5,648 nt of DNA from CALZJC01 sp041574955 (GTDB taxonomy: Bacteria; Acidobacteriota; Thermoanaerobaculia; Multivoradales; JAHEKO01). Position numbers and translations under genes: made by a program. This document shows positions 1-5,648 of this stretch, piece after piece; position 1 is the first letter of the stretch, and each line of letters starts with the position of its first letter. Location of the stretch: positions 1-5,648 of the forward strand of contig JBFGNS010000220.1 in NCBI GenBank assembly GCA_041574955.1, in the 5' to 3' direction. The notes under the pieces are model-generated. The model did not search any database and was not told the origin of the DNA. It saw only the letters and a program-made list of their open reading frames with translations.

Positions 1-168
1 CTCGCTCTCGATCAGGCGCTGGGTGAGCCGCAGCAGCGAGCTCTTGCCGACGCCGGAGGGCCCGAGCAGCGCCACCACGCCGGGCCCCTGGAGGTCGAGG
101 TCGATGCGATCGAGGATCGGCTGGGCGCCGATCCGCGCCGAGACGTCCTGGTAGACGAGGCGGGTCAT
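1..168 (-). CDS. pstB: Phosphate-type ABC transporter ATP-binding protein PstB (N-terminal 56 residues, cut by window edge)
   Basis: This is the ATPase subunit of the PstSCAB importer, which would sit on the cytoplasmic face of the PstC/PstA channel. Only the first 56 residues are visible. They show the usual ABC start: a short beta-strand region, then a Walker A P-loop GPSGVGKSS at residues 36-44, with Lys42 as the nucleotide-binding lysine. Walker B and the LSGGQ signature lie beyond base 1. The ATG at 166-168 overlaps the pstA stop as ATGA, and a strong ribosome binding site GGGAGG (complement of 179-184) sits 10 bases upstream, so this start is well supported. The stretch after the P-loop (LLRLTQRLIE) differs from the E. 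coli PstB version, where an Asn-Arg/Lys follows. The phosphate assignment therefore rests mainly on the three upstream genes. ABC ATPase identity is near certain; the PstB label is likely. Confidence 0.85.
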   Translation of the reverse strand, partial: MTRLVYQDVSARIGAQPILDRIDLDLQGPGVVALLGPSGVGKSSLLRLTQRLIESE

Positions 169-971
169 CGCGCCAGGGCCTCCCGGCGGCCGGTGGCCGC
201 GATGCCCACCTGCACCAGGAGCGAGATCGCGAACAGCACCGCCGCCGCCGAGTATGCCGAGGTCTGTCCTCCCGGCACCGTGGTCAGCAGGTTGAAGATG
301 AACACGGCCAGCGTCGCCGCCGGATCGAGCAGCGAGGTGGGCAGCTCGGTGGCGATGCCGGCGGTGAAGAAGAGCGCCGCCGCGTCGCCGAAGCCGCGCC
401 CGGTGGCCAGGGCGATCGAGGCCACCAGGGCCGGCCGCGCCGCCGGGATCACCTGGGTCCAGAGCGCGGTCCAGCGGCCGACCCCGAGCGCCTCACACTG
501 GCTTCGCAATTCCGGATCCACGCCTTGCAGCCCCCCGATGAAACCGGTCGCCAGGATCGGCGCCAGCAGGCAGGAGAGCGTCAACACGCCGGTGATCACC
601 GAGAAGCCGAAGCCGAGAACGCCACCGAAGAACACCCCACCGAAGAGCCCCCAGACGATGCGGGGCATACCGACTCCCACATCCAACATCGCGTGCAGCG
701 CTCTTCGGACCCACTGAACCGGTAAACGCTGTGTGTATAGCACGGCCGCCGCGAGGCTGACAAGCGTCGCCAGGGCGACGGACAGCGAGACGATCAGCGC
801 CGTGTTGAGCAGCAGCGGCCCGATGCCGCCGGCCCGACCGAGATCGGCCGGTGCGTCGAGGAGGTATCCGCGATAGAAGCCGCCGGCGCCCCGGACCGCC
901 AGGTCGCCTCCCAGCCAGAGCACCAGGCCGACCAGCAGCAGCGAGGCCAGCATCCCCAGCCACCGGATCAT
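165..971 (-). CDS. pstA: Phosphate-type ABC transporter permease PstA
   Basis: This is the second inner-membrane channel subunit of the Pst importer, 268 residues, near the usual PstA length. Hydrophobic segments lie at about residues 4-21, 52-79, 104-149, 183-206 and 238-260. The cytoplasmic EAA-type loop that contacts the ATPase is around residues 157-195: E160-A-L-G163, then VIPAARPAL, ending in R192-G-F-G-D196. Family members usually have R-x-x-G-E at this last spot, so Asp196 is a conservative change. The start is the ATG at 969-971, which overlaps the pstC stop as ATGA; GGAGAG lies just upstream. The same reading frame stays open far upstream through pstC (to about 1763), but that part reads as Arg/Gly-rich shadow sequence with no membrane character, so the long version is rejected. 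Its stop overlaps the pstB start by 4 bases. Confidence 0.92.
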   Translation of the reverse strand: MIRWLGMLASLLLVGLVLWLGGDLAVRGAGGFYRGYLLDAPADLGRAGGIGPLLLNTALIVSLSVALATLVSLAAAVLYTQRLPVQWVRRALHAMLDVGVGMPRIVWGLFGGVFFGGVLGFGFSVITGVLTLSCLLAPILATGFIGGLQGVDPELRSQCEALGVGRWTALWTQVIPAARPALVASIALATGRGFGDAAALFFTAGIATELPTSLLDPAATLAVFIFNLLTTVPGGQTSAYSAAAVLFAISLLVQVGIAATGRREALAR

Positions 972-1795
972 GGGCTCTCCGCGCGGCGCTGCAGCTGCCG
1001 CCCCCAGACGCTCACCGTGCCGATCAGCGCCGCCACCAGCGCCGCGCCCAGATAGAGCGCGCTCCGATGCACGCCGACGGCGCTGTCGAACTCGAGGATG
1101 AGCGTCGTGGTGAGCGTCGCCACCGGTCCGAACAGGCTCGGCAGCGTGCCGACGTTGCCGGCCACCATGGCGACCGCCACCGCCTCGCCCAGGCCGCGCG
1201 TCGCGGCGAGGGTAACGGCTCCGAGGATGCCCAGCCGCGCATGGCGCATCAGCACGCCGGCGACGACGTCGTTGCCGACGCCGAGGGCTCGCACCGCCTC
1301 GAGCAGCTCGGCCGGCACCTGGCGCATGGCGGCGCCCGCCAGCAGCGTGAGGGTGGGAGTGATCATCAGGGCCAGGACGAGGGCGGCCGCGGCCAGCGAG
1401 TTGCCGACCAGCGGCACGATCCAGGTCAGACCCCACAGCCCGATGACGACCGACGGCGTGCCGTTCAGCACCGCGACCGCCGAGTCGACCGCCGTGCGCA
1501 ACCGGGGACCGGCGTGCAGGGTGAGGAAGAGCGCCGTCGCCAGCCCGACGGGGATCGCCAGCGTCAGCGCCAGAAGCGTGCTGGCGAGGGTGCCGAGAAT
1601 CAGCGGCGCCAGCCCGAAGAGCCCGTCGAGCGGCAGCCACGAGCGCCCGGCCAGGGTGCCGATCGACAGCTCGCCGAGGGCGCGGGAGCCGTGGCTCAGG
1701 AGGAAGACGGCGATGGCGCCGACCGCCACGAACGGCGCGGCGCCGGCGACGCCCACCGCCCACCAGCGGCCGCGCTCAGGAGCCGACCGGAACAT
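968..1795 (-). CDS. pstC: Phosphate-type ABC transporter permease PstC
   Basis: This is the first channel subunit of the Pst importer, 275 residues. Membrane segments are visible at about residues 11-33, 62-92, 106-130, 134-156, 189-213 and 247-264. Family marks include the N-G-T-P-S-V-V-I-G stretch at residues 111-119, equivalent to the conserved PS-V-x-G element of PstC/PstA permeases. The EAA loop follows (E166-A-V-R-A-L-G172), then R200-G-L-G-E204-A-V-A-V-A-M-V-A-G-N214, which closely matches the PstC consensus. I chose the ATG at 1793-1795. It lies inside the last codons of pstS (20-base overlap), and upstream in-frame codons read as pstS shadow sequence. An AGGG lies a few bases upstream of the ATG. 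The gene ends in an ATGA overlap with pstA, pointing to translational coupling along the operon. Confidence 0.93.
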   Translation of the reverse strand: MFRSAPERGRWWAVGVAGAAPFVAVGAIAVFLLSHGSRALGELSIGTLAGRSWLPLDGLFGLAPLILGTLASTLLALTLAIPVGLATALFLTLHAGPRLRTAVDSAVAVLNGTPSVVIGLWGLTWIVPLVGNSLAAAALVLALMITPTLTLLAGAAMRQVPAELLEAVRALGVGNDVVAGVLMRHARLGILGAVTLAATRGLGEAVAVAMVAGNVGTLPSLFGPVATLTTTLILEFDSAVGVHRSALYLGAALVAALIGTVSVWGRQLQRRAESP

Positions 1796-2624
1796 ACAGA
1801 CCCTGTTCGATGATCCGCCTGCCGCCGTCGCCGAGCAGAAAGTCGAGCACCCTCCGGGAGCCGGCGCTGGGCTCCACCTTCGAGATGAGGTAGAGCGGCC
1901 GGAACATCGGGTAGCTCCGGTCGGCCACCGCCGCCGGCGTCGGCTCCACGCCATCCAGCCGGAGCAGCTCGAGAGGCGTTCCCCGATCGATCACGTGCAG
2001 CACCTCGGCGAGGCTGACGTAGCCGATGGCGTCCTCGGTGTTCGCCACCACCCGGATGATCTGCGCGTTGTCGCCGCCCACCACGTCGACCTCGAGCTCC
2101 GAGCTGCGCAGCCCGGTGTGCTCGAGGAAGGTCTCGAGCGTGGCGTGGCCGTGGGCCTTGCTGACCACGACGATCGGCGCATCCTCGCCGCCGACCTCGC
2201 GCCACCGGGTCACCTCCTTGCGGTAGATCCGCCGCAGCTGATCGGTGCTCAGCTCGCCCACCGGATTGGAGCGGTGCACCACGACGCCGACGCCGTCGTA
2301 GGCGATCGGGTACTTGCGGACTTCGCTCGTCTCCTCGGGCGTCAGCTCGCGCGCCATGGCGCCCAGGTCGTTGCGGCCGGCGACGGTGTCCTCGAACCCG
2401 CGGGTGCTGCCGCCCGCCTGCACCCGCACCCGGAGGCCGGTGTCCGCCCTGAGCTGCTCGGCGGCGAGCTGTAGGATCGGGTAGAGCGTGCTGGCCCCGC
2501 TGATCCGGACCTCCTGCGGGCGCGCCGCCTCGCTGCCGCGGCAGGCGACCGCCGCCAGCGCCAGCGGCAGCAGCACCGCCGCCAGCGACGCGCGAAATCG
2601 ATGCGTGTCCACGAATCGGATCAT
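1776..2624 (-). CDS. pstS: Phosphate-type ABC transporter substrate-binding protein PstS (probable lipoprotein)
   Basis: This extracytoplasmic binding protein, 282 residues, delivers the anion to PstC/PstA. The N-terminus is a signal peptide: a positive n-region with Arg/His at 3-11, a hydrophobic core at about 13-27, and a possible lipobox A-V-A-C28. Ala at -3 is not canonical, so lipidation is probable rather than certain. The mature part has the PBP-like phosphate-binding layout: SGASTLYPI at 42-50, GGSTRG at 71-76, DLGAMAREL at 86-94, YDGVGVVVHRSNPV at 109-122, an LSTDQLRRIY helix at 126-134, and YPMFRPLYLISK near 238-249. In the loop at 155-162 (SKAHGHAT) the E. coli R135/S139/G140 ligand positions align with Lys156, His160 and Ala161. 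The ATG at 2622-2624 is preferred over a TTG at 2664-2666 because it gives a normal-length signal peptide. It is the first gene of the operon. Phosphate is the likely ligand; another oxyanion is possible. Confidence 0.88.
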   Translation of the reverse strand: MIRFVDTHRFRASLAAVLLPLALAAVACRGSEAARPQEVRISGASTLYPILQLAAEQLRADTGLRVRVQAGGSTRGFEDTVAGRNDLGAMARELTPEETSEVRKYPIAYDGVGVVVHRSNPVGELSTDQLRRIYRKEVTRWREVGGEDAPIVVVSKAHGHATLETFLEHTGLRSSELEVDVVGGDNAQIIRVVANTEDAIGYVSLAEVLHVIDRGTPLELLRLDGVEPTPAAVADRSYPMFRPLYLISKVEPSAGSRRVLDFLLGDGGRRIIEQGLYVPVGS

Positions 2625-2691
2625 GGTCGAGTAAGACTCTTCAGGCTCCGCTCGGAGTCGCGACAAGAGTGGAAAAGCGACGCCAGTCTAT

Positions 2692-2711
2692 CCCGGCGCC
2701 GGCGGGCCGGG
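2692..2711. repeat. GC-rich inverted repeat in the pstS leader
   Basis: CCCGGC (2692-2697) and GCCGGG (2706-2711) form a perfect 6-bp stem around an 8-base loop, about 70 bases upstream of the pstS start. No T-run follows on either strand, so it does not look like an intrinsic terminator. It may be a leader hairpin of pstS mRNA or simply GC-rich chance. Confidence 0.35.
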
Positions 2712-2736
2712 CAAGCAACCCCGACGCCGCTCCCGT

Positions 2737-2765
2737 TTGGTGGGCACGACGACCTGTGGTATAAA
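2737..2765 (+). promoter_or_regulatory. Candidate sigma70-type promoter for asd
   Basis: TTGGTG (2737-2742) and TATAAA (2760-2765) are separated by exactly 17 bases. The -10 matches 5 of 6 consensus bases and the -35 matches the TTG half. It sits in the only AT-rich patch of the intergenic region. It would start a transcript near 2772, leaving a leader of about 150 bases before the asd start. It was found by eye only. Confidence 0.45.
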
Positions 2766-2829
2766 ACGCCGCATCAGTTAGCGACACAAATCCAGTTCGA
2801 CCGATGGCCGAGCGGGGCGTTGCTAGAGA

Positions 2830-2876
2830 GTCCCGAAAGTCCTCGGGCAGGGGATGGGACCAGATGGCATGGTGCC
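2830..2876 (+). promoter_or_regulatory. Hairpin cluster in the asd leader with alternative pairings
   Basis: Three short stems can form here. Stem A pairs GTCCC 2830-2834 with GGGAC 2856-2860. Stem B pairs CCCGA 2832-2836 with TCGGG 2843-2847. Stem C pairs GGGACCA 2856-2862 with TGGTGCC 2870-2876, with one G-G mismatch. A excludes both B and C, while B and C can coexist. That is the layout of a leader switch, but stems of 5-7 bp are easy to find in GC-rich DNA. I do not see the conserved core of a lysine riboswitch, the expected leader element for asd in some bacteria. Confidence 0.3.
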
Positions 2877-2913
2877 TAACAACCTGATTCGAGAGCCCAA
2901 GATCGACATGAGT

Positions 2914-2921
2914 GGGAGGAG
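2914..2921 (+). promoter_or_regulatory. Ribosome binding site that fixes the TTG start of asd
   Basis: GGGAGGAG is a strong Shine-Dalgarno sequence ending 3 bases before TTG at 2925-2927. The spacing is short, but the TTG is the only start that gives the complete Rossmann N-terminus RLGLVGATG. Confidence 0.7.
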
Positions 2922-2924
2922 CGA

Positions 2925-4034
2925 TTGAGACTGGGGCTGGTGGGCGCAACGGGATTGGTGGGCAGCGCCTTCCAGTCGCTGCTCGGCAGCCGGGCGATGC
3001 CGATCGACGAGCTGCGCCTGTTCGCCAGCCAGGCGAGCGCCGGTCGCCAGGCGAGCTTCGGGGGCCGGAGCCACGAGCTGCGGCGACTCGAGGCGGGCTG
3101 CTTCGACGATCTGGATCTCGTCTTCTTCTCCGCGGGCGCCGAGGTGAGCCGGACGTGGGCGCCGCGAGCGGTGGCCGCCGGGGCGCACGCCATCGACAAC
3201 TCGTCGGCCTTCCGCATGAGCCCGGAACATCCGCTCGTCGTGCCGGAGGTCAACGGCGAGCTCCTGCGGGCGCTCGATCGCCCCGCGATCATCGCCAACC
3301 CCAACTGCTCGACCATTCAACTGGTCGTCGCGCTGGCGCCCCTGGCCCGAGACTTCGGTCTACGGCGGGTGCAGGTGGCCACCTACCAGGCGGTGAGCGG
3401 CGCCGGCCGGGCCGCGCGCGCGGAGCTCGAGAGCCAGACCTCGAGCCTGCTCGACGGCGGCGGCGCCGGCCGGGCCCCGGAGGCCTTCCCCCACCCGATC
3501 GCCTTCAACTGCCTGCCGCACATCGGCCCCTTCAACGGCGGCGGCTACTGCGACGAAGAGACGAAGATCATGCGCGAGACCCGCAAGATCCTCGCGCTTC
3601 CCGAGCTCGCGATCAGCGCCTTCACGGTCCGCGTGCCGACGCTCAACGGCCACGGCGAGGCGGTGTGGGTGTCGCTCGCCGAGCGCCCGAGCGAGCGGCA
3701 GGTCCTCGACGCCCTCGACCGCGCCGAGGGACTGGAGCTGGTGCGCCAGGAGCGGCCCGAGCGCTATCCGCACGTGCGCCAGGCGTCGGGCCGGCTGCCG
3801 GTCTACGTCGGCCGCGTTCATCGCGACGCGAGCGATCCGAGGACCTGGCTGATGTGGGTGGTGGCCGACAACATTCTCAAGGGCGCCGCCTACAACGCCC
3901 TGCAGATCGCCGAGCGGATCCTGAGTTCGGCGGGCCGGGGCGCGGCGCCGAGACCGGAGAGCCTGCCGATCGCGAGCGGGCCGCAGCGAAACTCGAATTC
4001 CGATTCACTGAATCGTATGGACTGGAGGCCGTAG
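2925..4034 (+). CDS. asd: Aspartate-semialdehyde dehydrogenase
   Basis: This cytoplasmic enzyme makes L-aspartate 4-semialdehyde from aspartyl phosphate using NADPH. It is the branch point to lysine/diaminopimelate, threonine, methionine and isoleucine. The protein has 369 residues. It starts with the NADP-binding GATGLVGS loop (7-14). SSAFR at 93-97 and VPEVN at 106-110 are typical. The nucleophile is Cys128 in NPNCST, followed by YQAVSGAG. Substrate-side residues are visible in EETKIMRETRKI (211-222), and the general base is His243 in VPTLNGHGEAV. All key residues are present, so it should be active. The conserved fold ends around NALQIAERIL (324-333); the last 36 residues are a polar, Arg/Ser-rich tail unlike the core. 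The start is TTG. The stop TAG directly abuts the ATG of the next gene, whose ribosome binding site lies inside the last asd codons. Confidence 0.95.
   Translation: MRLGLVGATGLVGSAFQSLLGSRAMPIDELRLFASQASAGRQASFGGRSHELRRLEAGCFDDLDLVFFSAGAEVSRTWAPRAVAAGAHAIDNSSAFRMSPEHPLVVPEVNGELLRALDRPAIIANPNCSTIQLVVALAPLARDFGLRRVQVATYQAVSGAGRAARAELESQTSSLLDGGGAGRAPEAFPHPIAFNCLPHIGPFNGGGYCDEETKIMRETRKILALPELAISAFTVRVPTLNGHGEAVWVSLAERPSERQVLDALDRAEGLELVRQERPERYPHVRQASGRLPVYVGRVHRDASDPRTWLMWVVADNILKGAAYNALQIAERILSSAGRGAAPRPESLPIASGPQRNSNSDSLNRMDWRP
4024..4028 (+). promoter_or_regulatory. Ribosome binding site for the multicopper-oxidase-like gene
   Basis: GGAGG lies within the final codons of asd, 6 bases before the ATG at 4035. 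This is ideal spacing and supports that start. It also makes initiation of the second gene likely to depend on ribosomes finishing asd. Confidence 0.7.
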
Positions 4035-5648
4035 ATGCGTTCACCCGATCGAACCCATGGATACCGAGGACTCAGCCTGTTGGTCGTGCTGCTGCTCGCG
4101 GCCGGCTGCGCCACCGCCGGGGCGGGAGGCTCCGCGGTGGCCGAGGCGGCGCCGGCCGCGCCGGCGCCGGCTGCCCCGGCGGCAGAGAGCGCCGCGCCCG
4201 CGCCGGAGCCGAGTGGACCGGCCATGGCGGCGAGGCCCGGGGCCCAAAGCTGTGCGAACACCGTCACGGCCGACGTGGTGGCCCTGGATCAGGCGTTCTT
4301 CCTCAACCGGCTGGGTGCCAACCAGCCGACCGGCATGATCTTCGCCCTGCGCCGGGACGTGGTCTCCACCGACGGCTCCGGCACGCTCCAGCCCGGCAAG
4401 GTCGCGATGCGGCCGGACCGCCGGCCGCGGCCGCTGGCGCTGCGCGTCAACCAGGGCGACTGCCTGCGGATCGACTTCGAGAACCTGCTCGCCAGTGATC
4501 CGGTCACCGGCGTGACCAGCACCATCAAAAACCCCTTCCCGGTCGCCACGCAGCCGGCGACCCGGAAGGCCGGCGCCCACGCCATGGGCATGTCGCTGGT
4601 GGCGGCCTACGACGCCGCCGGCAACCCGATCGAGACCGCGATCTCGGCCGACGCTTCGTTCATCGGCGTCAACCCCTCGAGCCTCGTCGGCCCGGGCGGC
4701 AAGATCGCCTACGTCTACCAGGCAGAGCAGGAGGGGACCTACCTGCTCTATAGCAGCGCCAACACCTACGGCGACAGCTTTTTCGCCGGCCAGCTCACCG
4801 CCGGGCTGTTCGGCGCGGTGCACGTGGAGCCCCCGGGCGCGGTCTGGCTGCGCAGCCAGGTGAGCCAGGCCGACCTGGCGGCGGCCACCACCGGCCGCAC
4901 CGAGCATGGCCAGCCGATCATCGACTACGACGCGACACGAGCGGACGGCACTCCCATCCTGCGGATGCTCGACGCCCGCAACCGCCTGGTCTACGGCGAC
5001 CTGACGGCGGTCATCGCCTACCAGGACCCGCGAACCGGACAGCTGGGGTCGTTCCCCGACGACCCCGGCAACCCGCTCTACTTCGAGGTCCCGGCCTCCC
5101 CCGACCGCACCCAGCCCTTCCGCGAGATCACCGTTATCTATCACCGGGCGACCGCGGGATCGAAGGCCCAGGCGTTCGCCTGCGCCTACAACGGTCCAGG
5201 CCCAGACGGCAAGTCGACCTGTCCCCCGGGCTACGGCGAGATGGATCCCTACCTCAGCCAGCCCCTCTCGGCGGCCGTCGACCAGTTCCTGATCAACTAC
5301 GGCAGCGGCGGCATCGGCTCCCAGATCCTCGCCAACCGGCTCGGCCTCGGGCCCGAGGGCGACTGCCTCGCCTGCAAGTACGAGGAGTTCTTCCTCAGCT
5401 CCTGGCCGCTCGGCGACCCGGCGCAGGTCGTGACCTATCCCGCCGATCCGGACATCTCGCGGGTCCACCTCCTGGGAGAGAACCTGGGAGACAACAGGGT
5501 CTGGTACCCGGACGATCCGTCCAACGTCTACCACGGCTATCTGCGCGACCACACCAAGTTCCGGGTGCTCCACGGCGGCGCGCAGCTGCACCACATCCAT
5601 CACCAGCACGCCCACCAGTGGCTGCACAGCCCGAACAACGACCGCGGC
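4035..5648 (+). CDS. Large secreted multicopper-oxidase-like (cupredoxin) lipoprotein, C-terminus beyond the window
   Basis: The frame is open from ATG 4035 to the last base: 538 residues with no stop. The N-terminus is a lipoprotein signal, with a hydrophobic core at 13-23 and LLLAAGC25 as lipobox, followed by an Ala/Pro-rich tether (about 26-72). Cupredoxin-like sequence begins near residue 73. LALRVNQGDCLRIDFENLL (about 134-152) is the usual early strand pair, EGTYLLYSS (233-241) sits where copper oxidases have a GTYWYHSH-type motif, and GLFGAVHVEPPGA lies at 257-269. The usual HxH ligands are not seen in this first domain. A Cys-bearing region follows (C383, C396, C444-x-x-C447). Residues 513-531 then hold eight His, including HHIHHQHAHQW (519-529), resembling the HxxHxH copper-ligand motif of multicopper oxidases. 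The HCHxxxH motif expected later would lie past the window. From memory it resembles very long bacterial copper oxidases, some linked to metal oxidation; substrate unknown. Translation is probably coupled to asd. Confidence 0.75.
   Translation, partial: MRSPDRTHGYRGLSLLVVLLLAAGCATAGAGGSAVAEAAPAAPAPAAPAAESAAPAPEPSGPAMAARPGAQSCANTVTADVVALDQAFFLNRLGANQPTGMIFALRRDVVSTDGSGTLQPGKVAMRPDRRPRPLALRVNQGDCLRIDFENLLASDPVTGVTSTIKNPFPVATQPATRKAGAHAMGMSLVAAYDAAGNPIETAISADASFIGVNPSSLVGPGGKIAYVYQAEQEGTYLLYSSANTYGDSFFAGQLTAGLFGAVHVEPPGAVWLRSQVSQADLAAATTGRTEHGQPIIDYDATRADGTPILRMLDARNRLVYGDLTAVIAYQDPRTGQLGSFPDDPGNPLYFEVPASPDRTQPFREITVIYHRATAGSKAQAFACAYNGPGPDGKSTCPPGYGEMDPYLSQPLSAAVDQFLINYGSGGIGSQILANRLGLGPEGDCLACKYEEFFLSSWPLGDPAQVVTYPADPDISRVHLLGENLGDNRVWYPDDPSNVYHGYLRDHTKFRVLHGGAQLHHIHHQHAHQWLHSPNNDRG

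Larger units (their letters stand above)
2625..2924. other. Divergent intergenic region between pstS and asd
   Basis: These 300 bases separate two gene blocks that point away from each other, so promoters for both must lie here or overlap it. The centre (about 2755-2795) is distinctly more AT-rich than its surroundings. I see one reasonable rightward promoter and several small hairpins, listed separately. I see no convincing coding region, tRNA, insertion sequence end or T-run terminator. Open frames crossing it in both directions lack protein-like composition and run into the flanking genes out of frame. Confidence 0.8.

Noticed and set aside
972..1763. Upstream in-frame extension of pstA making a 532-residue protein
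   Set aside because: The added part is Arg/Ala/Gly-rich and lies out of frame over the real pstC. The ATGA junction and the membrane segments set the true start at 971.
2755..2795. Possible Pho box for pstS in the AT-rich patch (minus strand GTGTCGC-TAA-CTGATGC)
   Set aside because: Only the first half resembles CTGTCAT, the second half matches only at CTG and the spacer is 3 rather than 4, so support is too weak to annotate.
2800..2876. tRNA-like words (AGTTCGACC near 2794 and GATGGCCGAGCGG near 2803, reminiscent of a T-loop and a Ser-tRNA D-arm)
   Set aside because: The order is wrong (T-loop word before D-arm word), and no acceptor stem, anticodon arm or 3' end can be folded around them.
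2601..2949. Short open frames across the intergenic region on both strands (92 residues plus, 102 residues minus)
   Set aside because: There is no ribosome binding site, the composition is atypical, and they overlap the start regions of pstS or asd.
2912..4498. A 528-residue plus-strand frame overlapping asd and the oxidase-like gene
   Set aside because: It is a frame shadow: low-complexity Arg/Gly/Ala sequence, while the overlapping asd frame carries all catalytic motifs.
4041..5627. A 528-residue open frame on the minus strand, opposite the oxidase-like gene
   Set aside because: It is Val/Gly/Arg-rich with no recognisable domain and mirrors the GC-rich codon pattern of the plus-strand gene, which has a lipobox, cupredoxin motifs and a good ribosome binding site.

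Overview
The window is a high-GC bacterial chromosomal segment. It carries two divergent gene blocks separated by a 300-base intergenic region. The proteins point to a Gram-negative-type envelope: there is a lipoprotein-like periplasmic binding protein and a large secreted cupredoxin protein with a lipobox. I cannot place the phylum from this alone; a GC-rich proteobacterial, myxococcal or acidobacterial lineage would fit.

Minus strand, bases 1-2624: a tightly packed phosphate-type ABC importer operon in the order pstS-pstC-pstA-pstB. pstB runs off the left edge after its Walker A motif. The genes overlap by 20, 4 and 4 bases, so translation is probably coupled. PstS captures the anion outside the inner membrane, PstC and PstA form the channel, and PstB drives it with ATP. 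The binding-loop residues of PstS depart from the E. coli pattern, so phosphate is the best but not a certain substrate. No phoU or phoBR is inside the window.

Intergenic region, bases 2625-2924: this must hold the divergent promoters. A plausible sigma70-like promoter faces right (2737-2765). It would give a leader of about 150 bases containing several mutually exclusive hairpins ahead of a TTG-started gene. No convincing terminator, tRNA or Pho box is seen.

Plus strand, bases 2925-5648: asd (aspartate-semialdehyde dehydrogenase, catalytic Cys and His present) is followed without a gap (TAG directly abutting ATG) by a large secreted multicopper-oxidase-like lipoprotein that runs off the right edge. 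This second gene is open to the window end, with at least 538 codons. Its first cupredoxin domain appears to lack the usual copper-binding HxH pairs. A very His-rich motif typical of a copper site appears just before the window ends. The pairing of a core amino-acid biosynthesis gene with a secreted metalloprotein is the least expected part of the window.
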